Below are positions 51,820 through 60,260 of a stretch of DNA of 64,000 bases, piece after piece (position 1 is the stretch's first letter; every line of letters begins with the position of its first letter). The notes under the pieces were generated by a model, which did not search any database, was not told where the DNA came from, and worked only from the letters and a program-made list of their open reading frames with translations. This stretch comes from Acidobacteriota bacterium. GTDB taxonomy: Bacteria > Acidobacteriota > Aminicenantia > Aminicenantales > Saccharicenantaceae. The stretch is from NCBI GenBank assembly GCA_033549365.1, contig JAWSUF010000003.1, positions 1 to 64,000 on the forward strand, read 5' to 3'. Position numbers and translations under genes: made by a program.

Positions 51820-53295
51820 TTATTTGATGAGGTTGAGTTCGAGCTGGGCGTCGCGGGCCGCCGCGCGCCCTTTTTCGATGTCCCGGAGAAGGTCCGGCGT
51901 GATGTCGCCGGTCGGGTAGCGGCCGTCGAAACAGGCGGCGCAGAAATCGACGAGCTCCGGGTTCTCCATGCGGACGGCTTCTTTCAGAGCGTCGAGCGTC
52001 TGATAAATGACCTGGTCGGCGCCGATGCGCCGGGCGACCGTCTCCTCGTCGGCGTCCCGGGCCACGAACTCGGTTTTCGTCTGCATGTCGATGCCGTAGA
52101 CGCAGGGAAAACGGAGAGGCGGGGAATAGACCGTGAAATAGACGGTCTTCGCGCCGCATTCCCGGACCATCTCGACGATGGCCCGCGAGGTGTTGCCGCG
52201 GACGATGCTGTCGTCGACGAGAAGGATATTCTTGCCCTGGATTTCAGAAGTGATGGGGTTGAGCTTCTCCCGGACCGAGGCCTTGCGGTTGTTGGCGGCC
52301 GGCATGATGAAAGTCCGCCCGATGTAGCGGTTCTTCACGAGAGCTTCGCTGTACTTGAGGTTCAGGGCGCGGCTGATCTCGATGGCCGCATCCCGGGCCG
52401 AATCCGGCACGGGGACGACGACGTCGATCGCAAGATTACGTTTGCGGATCTCCTCGGCCAGAAAGCGTCCCAGGTTCACCCGGCATTTGTAGACGTTGGC
52501 GCCGTCGATGAAGGAGTCGGGGCGGGCGAAATACACCCATTCGAAAAGACAGGGGGTGTGGGGGCACACGGCGATTCGTTTGGTGTGGACCTGCCGGGCT
52601 TTATCGATAAAGACGGCCTCGCCGGGCCGGATGTGACGGATGTCCGAGAAATTGGTGATGTTGAGGCAGACCGTCTCCGAGGCGAAGGCATAGGATGTGA
52701 GCAGCCCGTCGGCGCGGCTGCCGTAGGCCAGCGGCTTGATGCCGAAGGGGTCGCGGAAAGCCACGAGACCCTGTTCGGCGATGTAGGCGACGACGGCATA
52801 GCTTCCCCGGACCTTGGCGTAGACGCCCTCGACCGCCTGGAAGATGTGCTCGGGCCGGAGCTCGCGCGCCTGTTCCCGGGCCAGGTTCTGGGCGAAGACG
52901 TTGAGGATGACCTCGACGTCGCACTCGGAATTCAGGAGACGGTGGTGGGTTTCGAAGAGCTCCGTCCGGAGTTCGTCGTAATTGGTGACGTTGCCGTTGT
53001 GGGCCATGATGATGCCGAACGGCGCGTTGATCTGAAACGGCTGGGCGTCCTCTCCGCCTCCGCCTCCGATCGTCGGATAGCGGGTGTGGCCGATGCCGAC
53101 CGGGCCCGTCAGGCGCGACAGGCTCTTGTCGGTGAAAATGTCGCGGACCAGGCCGTTGCCTTTTTTGGTGTGGAAGCGGCCGTCATAGGTGATGATGCCG
53201 GCCGAGTCCTGTCCCCGATGCTGGATGGCGAGGAGACCCTGGTAGAGATCGGGAAACACGTGCCGATCGGAGAGAATGCCGATGACTCCGCACAT
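51820..53295 (-). CDS. purF: Amidophosphoribosyltransferase (first committed step of purine synthesis)
   Basis: The enzyme makes 5-phosphoribosylamine from PRPP and glutamine. The 491-residue protein starts MCGVIGIL, leaving Cys2 as the class II glutamine-amidotransferase nucleophile with no propeptide. It continues with IQHRGQDSAGI, GHTRYPTIGG and AHNGNVTNYDELR. The PRPP-binding signature in the second half is ILLVDDSIVRGNTSRAIVE. There are no obvious Fe-S cysteines in the spacing of the Bacillus-type enzyme apart from CVYGID, CFEWVY-like and CAACFDG segments, so cluster content is uncertain. It is the last gene of a minus-strand operon, 14 bases after the heptose kinase gene. Confidence 0.95.
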   Translation of the reverse strand: MCGVIGILSDRHVFPDLYQGLLAIQHRGQDSAGIITYDGRFHTKKGNGLVRDIFTDKSLSRLTGPVGIGHTRYPTIGGGGGEDAQPFQINAPFGIIMAHNGNVTNYDELRTELFETHHRLLNSECDVEVILNVFAQNLAREQARELRPEHIFQAVEGVYAKVRGSYAVVAYIAEQGLVAFRDPFGIKPLAYGSRADGLLTSYAFASETVCLNITNFSDIRHIRPGEAVFIDKARQVHTKRIAVCPHTPCLFEWVYFARPDSFIDGANVYKCRVNLGRFLAEEIRKRNLAIDVVVPVPDSARDAAIEISRALNLKYSEALVKNRYIGRTFIMPAANNRKASVREKLNPITSEIQGKNILLVDDSIVRGNTSRAIVEMVRECGAKTVYFTVYSPPLRFPCVYGIDMQTKTEFVARDADEETVARRIGADQVIYQTLDALKEAVRMENPELVDFCAACFDGRYPTGDITPDLLRDIEKGRAAARDAQLELNLIK

Positions 53296-53309
53296 CTAAC
53301 GTGATCCTT

Positions 53310-54287
53310 TCATTTCGATTCGGCGATGGACGCCAGAAGCTCCTCCGGAGTCGCGGCGGCCGTGCCGATCTTTCCGACCACGATGCCGGCCGCGGCGTTG
53401 GCCAGAATCGCCGCTTCGAGGATGTCCGTGCCGCTCAGAAGGGCCAGGGCGGCGACGGCGATGACCGTGTCGCCGGCGCCCGTGACGTCGAAGATTTCGC
53501 GGGTCACGGCCGGAATGTGGACGGGCGTCATGTCTCTCTCGAACACGGTCATGCCCTGCTCGCCGCGTTTGATGATGAGATAGCGCGCGTCGATGAGGTC
53601 GAGGATTTCGGCGCCCGCCCGGACGATCTCGTCGTCGGTGCGGCACGGCCGGCCGACGATGCGCTCGGCCTCGTGATGGTTGGGAGTGAGGAGCGCGGCC
53701 GGGGAAAAGTGCCGGATGGAGTTGATTTTGGGATCGACGCAGACGAGCAGGCCCTTGTCGCGGGCGACGGCAAGGATGCGGCCCAGAAAAGGCGCGTTGA
53801 AAAAACCTTTGCCGTAGTCCGAGAGGATCAGTCCGTCGCAGGTCTCCGCGGCCAGGAAATCGACGACGCGATTCTCCTGCCGGGAGGACAGGGCGTGTCG
53901 TTTCTCCATATCCACGCGGACGATCTGCTGGTGATGGGCGATGATCCGGGTTTTTTCGGTTGTCGGCCGGGACCGGTCGACGAAGATGCCCCGGCTGTCG
54001 GGGACGTTTTTGCGGATCCAGCGACCGGCGGTGTCGTGGCCGACGATGCCGATGGGAATCGGCGAGGCGCCGAGGCTTTGGAGGTTGTGGCAGACGTTTC
54101 CGGAGCCGCCGAGGGCCAGGGAGTCCTTGCGGACTTCGACGACGGGGACGGGCGCTTCGGGCGAAATCCGGTGGACATCGCCCCAGATGTATTTGTCGAG
54201 CATGAGGTCGCCCATGACGAGAACTTTTTTATCCCGGAAGCCGCGGACGGCCGATGTCATGCGTTGGAGAGGGAGTGTGGGATTCAC
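53310..54287 (-). CDS. D-glycero-beta-D-manno-heptose-7-phosphate kinase (RfaE1/HldE N-terminal type)
   Basis: The 325-residue PfkB-family kinase has GDLMLDKYIWGDVHRISPEA, PVPVVEV and LGGSGNVCHNLQSLGA. The catalytic region is DVTGAGDTVIAVAALALL. This matches the heptose-7-phosphate kinase half of HldE; the adenylyltransferase half is absent. GTG 54287, preceded by AAAGGA, is chosen and overlaps the stop of the preceding PHP gene (GTGA). A longer open frame upstream reads through that gene and is rejected. The product feeds ADP-heptose synthesis for the LPS core, consistent with the GT9 heptosyltransferase in the same operon. Confidence 0.9.
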   Translation of the reverse strand: MNPTLPLQRMTSAVRGFRDKKVLVMGDLMLDKYIWGDVHRISPEAPVPVVEVRKDSLALGGSGNVCHNLQSLGASPIPIGIVGHDTAGRWIRKNVPDSRGIFVDRSRPTTEKTRIIAHHQQIVRVDMEKRHALSSRQENRVVDFLAAETCDGLILSDYGKGFFNAPFLGRILAVARDKGLLVCVDPKINSIRHFSPAALLTPNHHEAERIVGRPCRTDDEIVRAGAEILDLIDARYLIIKRGEQGMTVFERDMTPVHIPAVTREIFDVTGAGDTVIAVAALALLSGTDILEAAILANAAAGIVVGKIGTAAATPEELLASIAESK

Positions 54288-55420
54288 GGAGCGTCCTTTC
54301 GGAAAAAAATGGGGTTGGAGGCGATCCACGGAACGCCGGGGTCGAGCGGGGTTTTTTCCAGAAGATGAACTTCGACCCGGTAAACGCCCGGATCGGACGT
54401 TTCGTGGACGAGGCGGCCGGCGCCTTCGGCGACGGGGATGCCGCCGCGGAGAAGGCGGATCCTGTGGCGGAAAGCGAACGGTGCCCGGACGGTGAATCGG
54501 ACCGGACCTGTTGAGGCGATCTGGGATCCCATGGGCCGGCGAAGTTCGGACGTTTCGGCATGGAAGCGGAATCCGGTGGCCTGCGCCGCTGCACCGACGG
54601 CGTTGAAAAACCGGCCGAAACGAAGGGCGTCGAGGATTTGGGTTTCGGCGTCTTCGAACGGCTCGGCCGGGGGGCTGTCGAGAAGGACATGGAGATGGAG
54701 GAGCGAAAAGGAGGCCCGGTAGAGAAGATGGGTGTCCGAACTGTAATAGCCGAACATCGGCCGGGAAGCAGTGATCTCGTCCCACTTCCGAAAGTCGGCT
54801 TCGGGGCGGTCGAGCATGCGGAGAAGGACGGTTTCCGGGCGGAGGAGCAGGGCGGGCAGCCGCGGCGCGATCCGAGGCCAATGGGCCCGGACCATGGCGT
54901 CGGTGTTGAGAATTTCCAGGCCGCCGTAGGGGGCGAACCCCCCCCAGGACCAGCGGGTTTTTGAATAGGGGTGGGCGATGACGGTGAAGCCGCCGGCGGC
55001 CGCGACGTCGTAGGCGGCATTCTCGGCGATGCGCGGGAAATCTTGGTTCGGCCGGTTGAAGCCGAGAGCGACCAGGTGGCCGCGGTTGACGTTAAGCTCG
55101 GATCCGGCCAGGACGAGAACGTCTTCGATTCGGCCTTTTTGATCGAGGGAGGCGAAGTTGGGGTTGCCGTGGTCGGTCAGAATGATGAAATCCAGACCCC
55201 GGCGGGCTGCGGCCCGGGCCGCCGTCCGAGGGGTTCCGCGCCCGTCTGAAAAGGTGGTGTGGATGTGATAAACGCCGCGAAGCTCGAAGAGCCCGTCGCC
55301 CGCGGCCGGGTCTTGGCCGGGCGGCGGACCGTAGGATCGGAAACTGAGGACGATCCAGCCGAGCCAGACAAGATAGAGAATGCCCAATACGGCCAGACCC
55401 CGCCCGATCAGCTTTTTCAT
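54284..55420 (-). CDS. Membrane-anchored PHP-domain metal-dependent hydrolase
   Basis: The 378-residue protein has one N-terminal membrane helix (about residues 6-28), so the domain is probably outside the cytoplasm or at the membrane face. PHP signatures are GVYHIHTTFSDGRGTPR (HxH), FIILTDHGNPNF, AGSELNV, VIAHPYSKTRWSW and YSSDTHLLYR. These supply most of the expected metal ligands. A C-terminal beta-rich domain of about 90 residues follows. PHP enzymes hydrolyse phosphoesters; the substrate is unknown. ATG 55420 is chosen, with GGGAG upstream. It overlaps the heptose kinase start. Confidence 0.8.
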   Translation of the reverse strand: MKKLIGRGLAVLGILYLVWLGWIVLSFRSYGPPPGQDPAAGDGLFELRGVYHIHTTFSDGRGTPRTAARAAARRGLDFIILTDHGNPNFASLDQKGRIEDVLVLAGSELNVNRGHLVALGFNRPNQDFPRIAENAAYDVAAAGGFTVIAHPYSKTRWSWGGFAPYGGLEILNTDAMVRAHWPRIAPRLPALLLRPETVLLRMLDRPEADFRKWDEITASRPMFGYYSSDTHLLYRASFSLLHLHVLLDSPPAEPFEDAETQILDALRFGRFFNAVGAAAQATGFRFHAETSELRRPMGSQIASTGPVRFTVRAPFAFRHRIRLLRGGIPVAEGAGRLVHETSDPGVYRVEVHLLEKTPLDPGVPWIASNPIFFRKDAP

Positions 55421-55459
55421 TCCTTCAATCTCCCAAAACAGCATTTTATCACATTTCTT

Positions 55460-55586
55460 CCCCTTCTACTCTGGCTGCTGGAAATATCTGATAACAAATA
55501 AATTAGTTAAAAAAATCGCCAAAAAACGGGCTTTTTAGCTGTAAATGTAATTAAATCAATTATTTCCAGCAGCCAAAGTAGAGGGG
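55460..55586. repeat. Palindromic repeat element (copy overlapping the end of an open frame)
   Basis: The left arm (55460-55485, CCCCTTCTACTCTGGCTGCT and on) and the right arm (55562-55586) are inverted copies with one base gap. The arms differ from those at 40569 (GGAAAT instead of GGATGT), yet both arms changed together. The middle carries GGGCTTTTTAGCTGTAAATG. The right arm encodes the last residues and stop of the ligase-like gene on the minus strand. Confidence 0.75.
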
Positions 55587-56743
55587 AGGGTGATGAGGAA
55601 GAGGAAGAGGAGGGTGATCTCGGAGTCGGCGAAGTTGTATTCGAAAAAGCCGGCGACGAACAGGGCCGCGGCGGCGGCCAGAGCCCCCGCGGCCGCGGGT
55701 TTGACAAGCTCGTTCGCCGGATCCCGGGATCGGGCGATGCGGCGAAGATCGACAACAGCCAGAGCGAAGAAGGCCAGCCAGGCCAGCAGGGCCGGGATGC
55801 CGCGTTCCGCCGCGATCTGCAGGATATTGTTGTGGAGGTGGACGTTGTTCCGGGCTTCGGCCGAGAGTCCGTACTTGGGAAGTTGAAACTCCATGTCCAC
55901 GGTGTTCAAGCCGGTTCCGAAGATCGGGTATTGCTTGATGATCTTGAGGCCGGCCCGGGCGTATTCGATTCGGACCTCGTTCGAAGTCCCGCGCGTCGTG
56001 AAAATGCTCTCGACGCGCTTTTTGACTTCAGCGGGCGATCCCAGATAAGCCAGAACCGCGGCCACCGGGACGAGCGCGAGAAGCTTCGGTTTGTAGAGAC
56101 CCAGGATGACGCAGGCCGCGACGCCGACGCCGATCCAGGCGCTTCGCGTCAAGGTCAGGGCCAGCGCGGGACAGGCGACGAGGAAGGCCGCCCCCCAGAG
56201 AAACCGCGACCGCTTGCGGTAAAAGACAAAAAAGCCCAGAGCAACGGCGCAGAACAGGAGCAGAAGCCCGGCCTGGGTCATGTAGTGGCCCATGAAACCC
56301 TTGACTCTTTCGTCGGGCTGCAGTCCCGAGGCCACGTGGTAATAGGAGTAGACAAGCGAGGCCGCCGCCGAAATGAACATGGCTGTCAACGTTCTCCTCT
56401 TCCAGCTCTCGCCATCGAGAACCATGTAGGCCAGAGGCACCATCAGAAACAGCGTCAGTTCCCGGCCGGCCAGGAAACTCACTTCGGGGTTGACGGAAAA
56501 AGCCGCCGAAAGGATCGACCACCCGGCATAAACGATCAGGGGGATGAAGAACCGCGGAAAGACCGGGCCTTCCCTGCGGAGGGCGAGCCGGATGATCCAG
56601 AAAACGACGGCCAGATAGAAAAAGATCTGGGCCAGGCTGATCGAAATGAATGAGAACAGAAGGGCCGCGACCAGAGCCCATCCGGGAAGGACGTCCCAAG
56701 TCCGGCCGCCTCGACCCTCCGCACCGCTTTTCAATTCACTCAT
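55556..56743 (-). CDS. O-antigen ligase / polymerase-family membrane protein (WaaL/Wzy-like)
   Basis: The 395-residue inner-membrane protein has about ten helices and a periplasmic loop with the family's typical order: TLTRSAWIGVGVA, KKRVESIFTTRGTSNEVR, YPIFGTGLNTVDMEF and HLHNNILQIAAERG (the H-x-H-N motif). WaaL-type proteins transfer undecaprenyl-linked glycan to lipid A core; Wzy-type ones polymerise it, and sequence alone does not separate the two here. The last residues STLAAGNN and the stop are encoded by a palindromic repeat arm, so the native C-terminus has been replaced or shortened. It lies in the operon between the GT9 gene and the PHP gene. Confidence 0.87.
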   Translation of the reverse strand: MSELKSGAEGRGGRTWDVLPGWALVAALLFSFISISLAQIFFYLAVVFWIIRLALRREGPVFPRFFIPLIVYAGWSILSAAFSVNPEVSFLAGRELTLFLMVPLAYMVLDGESWKRRTLTAMFISAAASLVYSYYHVASGLQPDERVKGFMGHYMTQAGLLLLFCAVALGFFVFYRKRSRFLWGAAFLVACPALALTLTRSAWIGVGVAACVILGLYKPKLLALVPVAAVLAYLGSPAEVKKRVESIFTTRGTSNEVRIEYARAGLKIIKQYPIFGTGLNTVDMEFQLPKYGLSAEARNNVHLHNNILQIAAERGIPALLAWLAFFALAVVDLRRIARSRDPANELVKPAAAGALAAAAALFVAGFFEYNFADSEITLLFLFLITLPSTLAAGNN

Positions 56744-56776
56744 GTCGGCGGGATTATATCACAGACCCATCGGCCA

Positions 56777-57802
56777 TCAGAAGCAACCCAGCCGGACGCA
56801 GGCGTCATAGACCTCGCGAACTTCGATCGACCGCAGGCAGCGGAAATCGCCGTGAACGCAGGTTCTCTGGCGGCACGGACGGCAATCGAGGTCGCGTTGG
56901 AAAATGATCGGCGTTGCGGCGGGCTTCCACGGCCCGGTGATTTCGGGCACGGTGGGTCCGAAAAGAACGACGGACGGAGTCGGCGTCGTCGCCGCGATGT
57001 GCATCGGCCCGCTGTCCGGCCCGATGAAGAGAGACGCCCGGCGGATGATTTCGCGAAGTTCGATGGGGTTGTAGTCGTCGGTCGCCGGAAAGACATTCGA
57101 GGGTGTGCGGGCCAGGATCGAGGCGGCCCGCCGTCTGTCGTCCGTTCCTCCCGCAAGCAAGACGCGCACCCGGTCCGTTCGGGCGAGACGGAGAGCGAGC
57201 GCCGTCCAATTCTCCTCGCCCCAGTCGCGAAAGGCGTTTCCGGCACCGATGTGGAGGACGACGGCGCGGGTGCCTTCGGGCGCGGCCTTGGCATAAAGCG
57301 CGTCGACGCGCTCCCGCTCCTGGGGGAGGGGGTCGGGCAGGCTCATGGGAGGCGGTTCCGGGACATCCAACCCCAGGGCCCGGACGAGATTGACGTGATT
57401 CACGACACTGTGGATCCGGCCGTGTTCCGGCCGCCGGGGAACGCGCCGATCGTATGCGAAACTTCTGTATTTCACGCGGTACCCGACTTTGAGACGGGCT
57501 CCCGAAAGAGCGGTCAGCCACCAGGCTTTCGGCCCGCCGTGAAAGTCCAGGACGGCGTCGTATTTTTTTCGGCGCGCGGCCCGCGCGGCCGCAAGGACAT
57601 CGCCGGTCGAGGCGTGGCGCGGCAGGACCACAATATCGTCGAGAGCGGGGTGTCCCTCGACCAGTCTCCGGAAGGGCGCTTCGACCACGTAGGTCAACGA
57701 GGCCTGCGGCAGCGCTCTTTTCAGAACTTCGACGGCGGGCGTCGTCAGGACGATGTCGCCGATTTTGCGCAGCCGGACAAGAAGGATCCTGTCCAGGGGC
57801 AA
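56777..57802 (-). CDS. Family 9 glycosyltransferase (ADP-heptosyltransferase-like)
   Basis: The 341-residue GT-B enzyme opens ILLVRLRKIGDIVLTTPAVE, typical of WaaC/WaaF/WaaQ heptosyltransferases. It contains HIGAGNAFRDWGEENWTAL, LLAGGTDDRR, IGPDSGPMHIAAT and FGPTVPEITGPW. Near the C-terminus, CRPCRQRTCVHGDFRCL is a cysteine cluster seen in many members. The TTG start at 57802 is preceded by AAGGAC and lies five bases after the Trm112-like gene; an upstream in-frame ATG (57889) would overlap that gene. It probably adds core heptose, in agreement with the heptose kinase downstream. Confidence 0.9.
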   Translation of the reverse strand: MPLDRILLVRLRKIGDIVLTTPAVEVLKRALPQASLTYVVEAPFRRLVEGHPALDDIVVLPRHASTGDVLAAARAARRKKYDAVLDFHGGPKAWWLTALSGARLKVGYRVKYRSFAYDRRVPRRPEHGRIHSVVNHVNLVRALGLDVPEPPPMSLPDPLPQERERVDALYAKAAPEGTRAVVLHIGAGNAFRDWGEENWTALALRLARTDRVRVLLAGGTDDRRRAASILARTPSNVFPATDDYNPIELREIIRRASLFIGPDSGPMHIAATTPTPSVVLFGPTVPEITGPWKPAATPIIFQRDLDCRPCRQRTCVHGDFRCLRSIEVREVYDACVRLGCF

Positions 57803-57806
57803 GGCG

Positions 57807-57995
57807 TCAGTCCTTGACGGGACGGTCCGGTTCGACGGCCGCTTCGTCGACAAGCATGACGGGGATGTCGTCCCGGACGGGATATACACGGAAACATTTC
57901 AGACACTTGAGCCCGCTGTCATCCGCGGTCAACCGGACCTCGGTTTTGCAGACGGGACAAGCCAAAATCTCGAGAAGCCGGGGATCAAGAGCCAT
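57807..57995 (-). CDS. Trm112-family small zinc-ribbon protein
   Basis: This 62-residue protein has the UPF0434/YcaR pattern: LLEILACPVCKTEV, then GLKCLKCFRVYPVRDDIPVML, giving two CxxC zinc-ribbon pairs. In bacteria such proteins are often encoded with LPS or lipid A genes and may assist methyltransferases. It is the first gene of the minus-strand operon. GAGGAG precedes the ATG. Confidence 0.88.
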   Translation of the reverse strand: MALDPRLLEILACPVCKTEVRLTADDSGLKCLKCFRVYPVRDDIPVMLVDEAAVEPDRPVKD

Positions 57996-58013
57996 GGTTT
58001 TCTCCTCGGTTGA

Positions 58014-58043
58014 ATACTAACCGACCCGCCCTCCCCCCGTCAA
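58014..58043 (-). promoter_or_regulatory. Promoter of the LPS-core/purF operon
   Basis: On the minus strand TTGACG (58043-58038) and TAGTAT (58019-58014) are separated by 18 bases with a very G-rich spacer. The first gene begins at 57995. The gap to the divergent kinase gene holds no other feature that I can support. Confidence 0.45.
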
Positions 58044-58119
58044 CTGCCGGCGCTATGACGCACACCCCCGGCGCCGGGGCTGTGCACATTTGGGAAGGAC
58101 ATGTTAAAATACGGCCTTG

Positions 58120-58959
58120 ATGCGCGACGGAGCCTTCGGCCTGCCGGTGGAGTGCCCGCCCTACCGGGGACGGGTTCACCCGGACTTCGCCTTCCCCTCC
58201 TTCATCGACGCCGTGGCGTCCTTCACCCATTGTCATGCTTCCGATGCCCCTGGAGGGCGCATTCTGCTCGAAGGCCGCAACACGGTCGTCACCGTTCCGA
58301 TCGAAGTGCCGCCCGGCCGGACGATCGAGACGGTGATCAAGACGTTCCGCACCGCCGGCCTGAAAAAACTCAGAACCTTATGGAGTTCCGGAAAAGCCGT
58401 TCGGGCCTGGCGGGGCGCCGTCGCCTGTCTCGCCGCCGGTGTGCCGACTCCGCTTCCCCTGGCCTATCTCGAGCGCCGGCGCCGCGGTCGGGTCGCCGAG
58501 TCTCTCTATGTCTCCGCCTTCATCCCTGACTCCGTCGAAATCCGCGGGCTTTTCCGCGAACTCGAACCACTGCGTCTTGCCGCCCTGATCGCATCGCTCG
58601 CGCCCTTCCTCGCCGCCTGTCACAATGCCGGAATTCTGCACCGGGACCTCTCCGACGGCAACATCCTCGTACGAGGCGCGCAAACCGGGGACTTCGAATT
58701 CTTTCTCATCGACACCAACCGGATCCGGCCCCGGTCGGGCCGGCCGCTTTCCTCTCTCTCCCGGGCCAGGAACCTCGTGCGCCTCGGCGTTCCCGCCGCA
58801 TCCCGCGCCGCATTCCTCGATGCCTATCCGGCCAAGGGGCGGTCCCCGGGCCTTTTCCGCATTTGGTACCGCCTGAGCAAGGCGGCCTACGCCGGGTTGA
58901 TCTCTTTCCGGAAAGCCCTCCGTCTGAAGCGAATCGCCGAAGCGTTGAAAATCCAATGA
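58120..58959 (+). CDS. Lipopolysaccharide-core kinase-like protein (WaaP/Kdo kinase family)
   Basis: The 279-residue protein has the eukaryotic-like kinase fold of WaaP/InaA/KdkA: TVVTVPIEVPPG then VIKTFR (probable ATP-site Lys), the catalytic loop LHRDLSDGNILV, and FFLIDTNRIRPRSG in place of the DFG region (D-T-N). It should phosphorylate a sugar of the LPS inner core at the cytoplasmic face. ATG 58120 is taken; TTG 58117 is directly adjacent. GGAAGGAC lies about 20 bases upstream, which is far for a ribosome binding site. It overlaps the next gene by 4 bases and is divergent from the heptosyltransferase operon. Confidence 0.85.
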   Translation: MRDGAFGLPVECPPYRGRVHPDFAFPSFIDAVASFTHCHASDAPGGRILLEGRNTVVTVPIEVPPGRTIETVIKTFRTAGLKKLRTLWSSGKAVRAWRGAVACLAAGVPTPLPLAYLERRRRGRVAESLYVSAFIPDSVEIRGLFRELEPLRLAALIASLAPFLAACHNAGILHRDLSDGNILVRGAQTGDFEFFLIDTNRIRPRSGRPLSSLSRARNLVRLGVPAASRAAFLDAYPAKGRSPGLFRIWYRLSKAAYAGLISFRKALRLKRIAEALKIQ

Positions 58960-60260
58960 ACAACGACGATTTTTCCTGGAACCCGTACGCCGACCAGCCG
59001 CACAATGTGGCCCCCAGGTGGGCCCGCCGCCGCCGCCACGTTCGGAACATCGGGGATTACTTCGAACTTGCGGTGAAAAACCTGGCCCGGACGCTCCCTG
59101 TCCTCTTCCGCACCCGGGCCCTGCTAAAGACCGTCCACACGCGGCCGGCGGATATCGGCACGGCCATCGGCTGCGCCGTTTCCGAAGCCGGCGGCCGGAG
59201 CGGCGAAGCGATCGCCCTGTTGCGCGAGACAGGCGTGCGCCTGACGCTTGTCCGCCTGGCCTCCTGGGAGCCTGAGCGGATGCCGCGGATCGAAGCCTTT
59301 ATCCGCGATCTCCGGGCCGAGGGCTTTGAGGTCTGCCTGGCGCTACTCCAGCGCCGCCGCGACGTTCTCGATCCCCGAGGGTGGCGGATGTTTCTGGACG
59401 AGGCGCTGGGCCGCTTCGCTCCCCTCTGCCCTTACGTCGAGATCGGTCACGCTTGGAACCGGACGAAATGGGGCGTCTGGAGCCATAAAGAATATATCGC
59501 CCTGGCCGAACCGGCCTTCGATGCGGCCGCGCGGCATGGGACGCGTCTTGTCGGTCCCGCCGTGATCGACTTCGAATTTCATCTCTATCCCGCGGTCCTG
59601 CCGCGATTGCCGTTTGACGTCATCAGTTCCCTTCTCTATGTGGACCGAGTCGGAGCGCCGGAAAACGGACAGTTCGGCTGGGATGCAACGGCCAAGGCGG
59701 GACTGCTCCGGGCCGTCGTCGACAAATGCGGCGCGGCCGGGCGCAATCTCTGGGTGACCGAGGTCAACTGGCCGTTGGCCGGAACACACCCCTACTCGCC
59801 GGCTGAAGGGAAGCCCAATGTCGGCGAAAACGAACAGGCCGACTTCCTGGTGCGCTATGACGTGCCTCTTCTGGCTTCCGGTTTCGTGGAGCGGATCTAC
59901 TGGTGGCAGCTTGTCGCTCCGGGCTACGGCCTGGTCGACAGCCGGGAGGAACCCTGGCGGCGGCGGCCGTCTTTCCGCGCCCTGCGGACCCTTGTCAGGC
60001 GGATTGATGGAGGGCGTTTCCTCGGAGTCATGGATATCATGAAAGACGGTGCGCGGAGTGATCCGCGGGATGTCCGGGCCTTCCTTTTCCGGAAAAACGG
60101 AGAAACCGTCGCCGTCTGTTGGACAACGGGACGTCCGGCGGAGGTGCGTTTCGACAGGGAGGTCGCCGGAATCGAGGACCGGGATGGAAACGCGACGGGC
60201 GTCCGGGACGGCGCCGTCCTTTTGGATGGGAGTCCGAAATATGTCCTCTTCAAAGATTAA
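58956..60260 (+). CDS. Cytosolic TIM-barrel glycoside-hydrolase-like protein
   Basis: The 434-residue protein has no signal peptide. Clan GH-A-like features are YVEIGHAWNRTKWG (putative acid/base strand), FDVISSLLYVDRVG and NLWVTEVNWPL (putative nucleophile Glu on strand seven), followed by a small beta-rich C-terminal domain (AFLFRKNGETVAVCWTTG). I cannot assign a GH family. Its start overlaps the WaaP-like kinase stop (ATGA) and its end overlaps the next methyltransferase by 20 bases, so it is translationally tied to LPS-core-like genes. A hydrolase-like fold inside the cell next to a core kinase is odd. Confidence 0.65.
   Translation: MNNDDFSWNPYADQPHNVAPRWARRRRHVRNIGDYFELAVKNLARTLPVLFRTRALLKTVHTRPADIGTAIGCAVSEAGGRSGEAIALLRETGVRLTLVRLASWEPERMPRIEAFIRDLRAEGFEVCLALLQRRRDVLDPRGWRMFLDEALGRFAPLCPYVEIGHAWNRTKWGVWSHKEYIALAEPAFDAAARHGTRLVGPAVIDFEFHLYPAVLPRLPFDVISSLLYVDRVGAPENGQFGWDATAKAGLLRAVVDKCGAAGRNLWVTEVNWPLAGTHPYSPAEGKPNVGENEQADFLVRYDVPLLASGFVERIYWWQLVAPGYGLVDSREEPWRRRPSFRALRTLVRRIDGGRFLGVMDIMKDGARSDPRDVRAFLFRKNGETVAVCWTTGRPAEVRFDREVAGIEDRDGNATGVRDGAVLLDGSPKYVLFKD

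Noticed and set aside
53310-54881. A 523-residue frame for the heptose kinase
   Set aside because: The first 198 residues are a Pro/Arg/Ser-rich shadow of the PHP gene; GTG 54287 with AAAGGA fits the family length.
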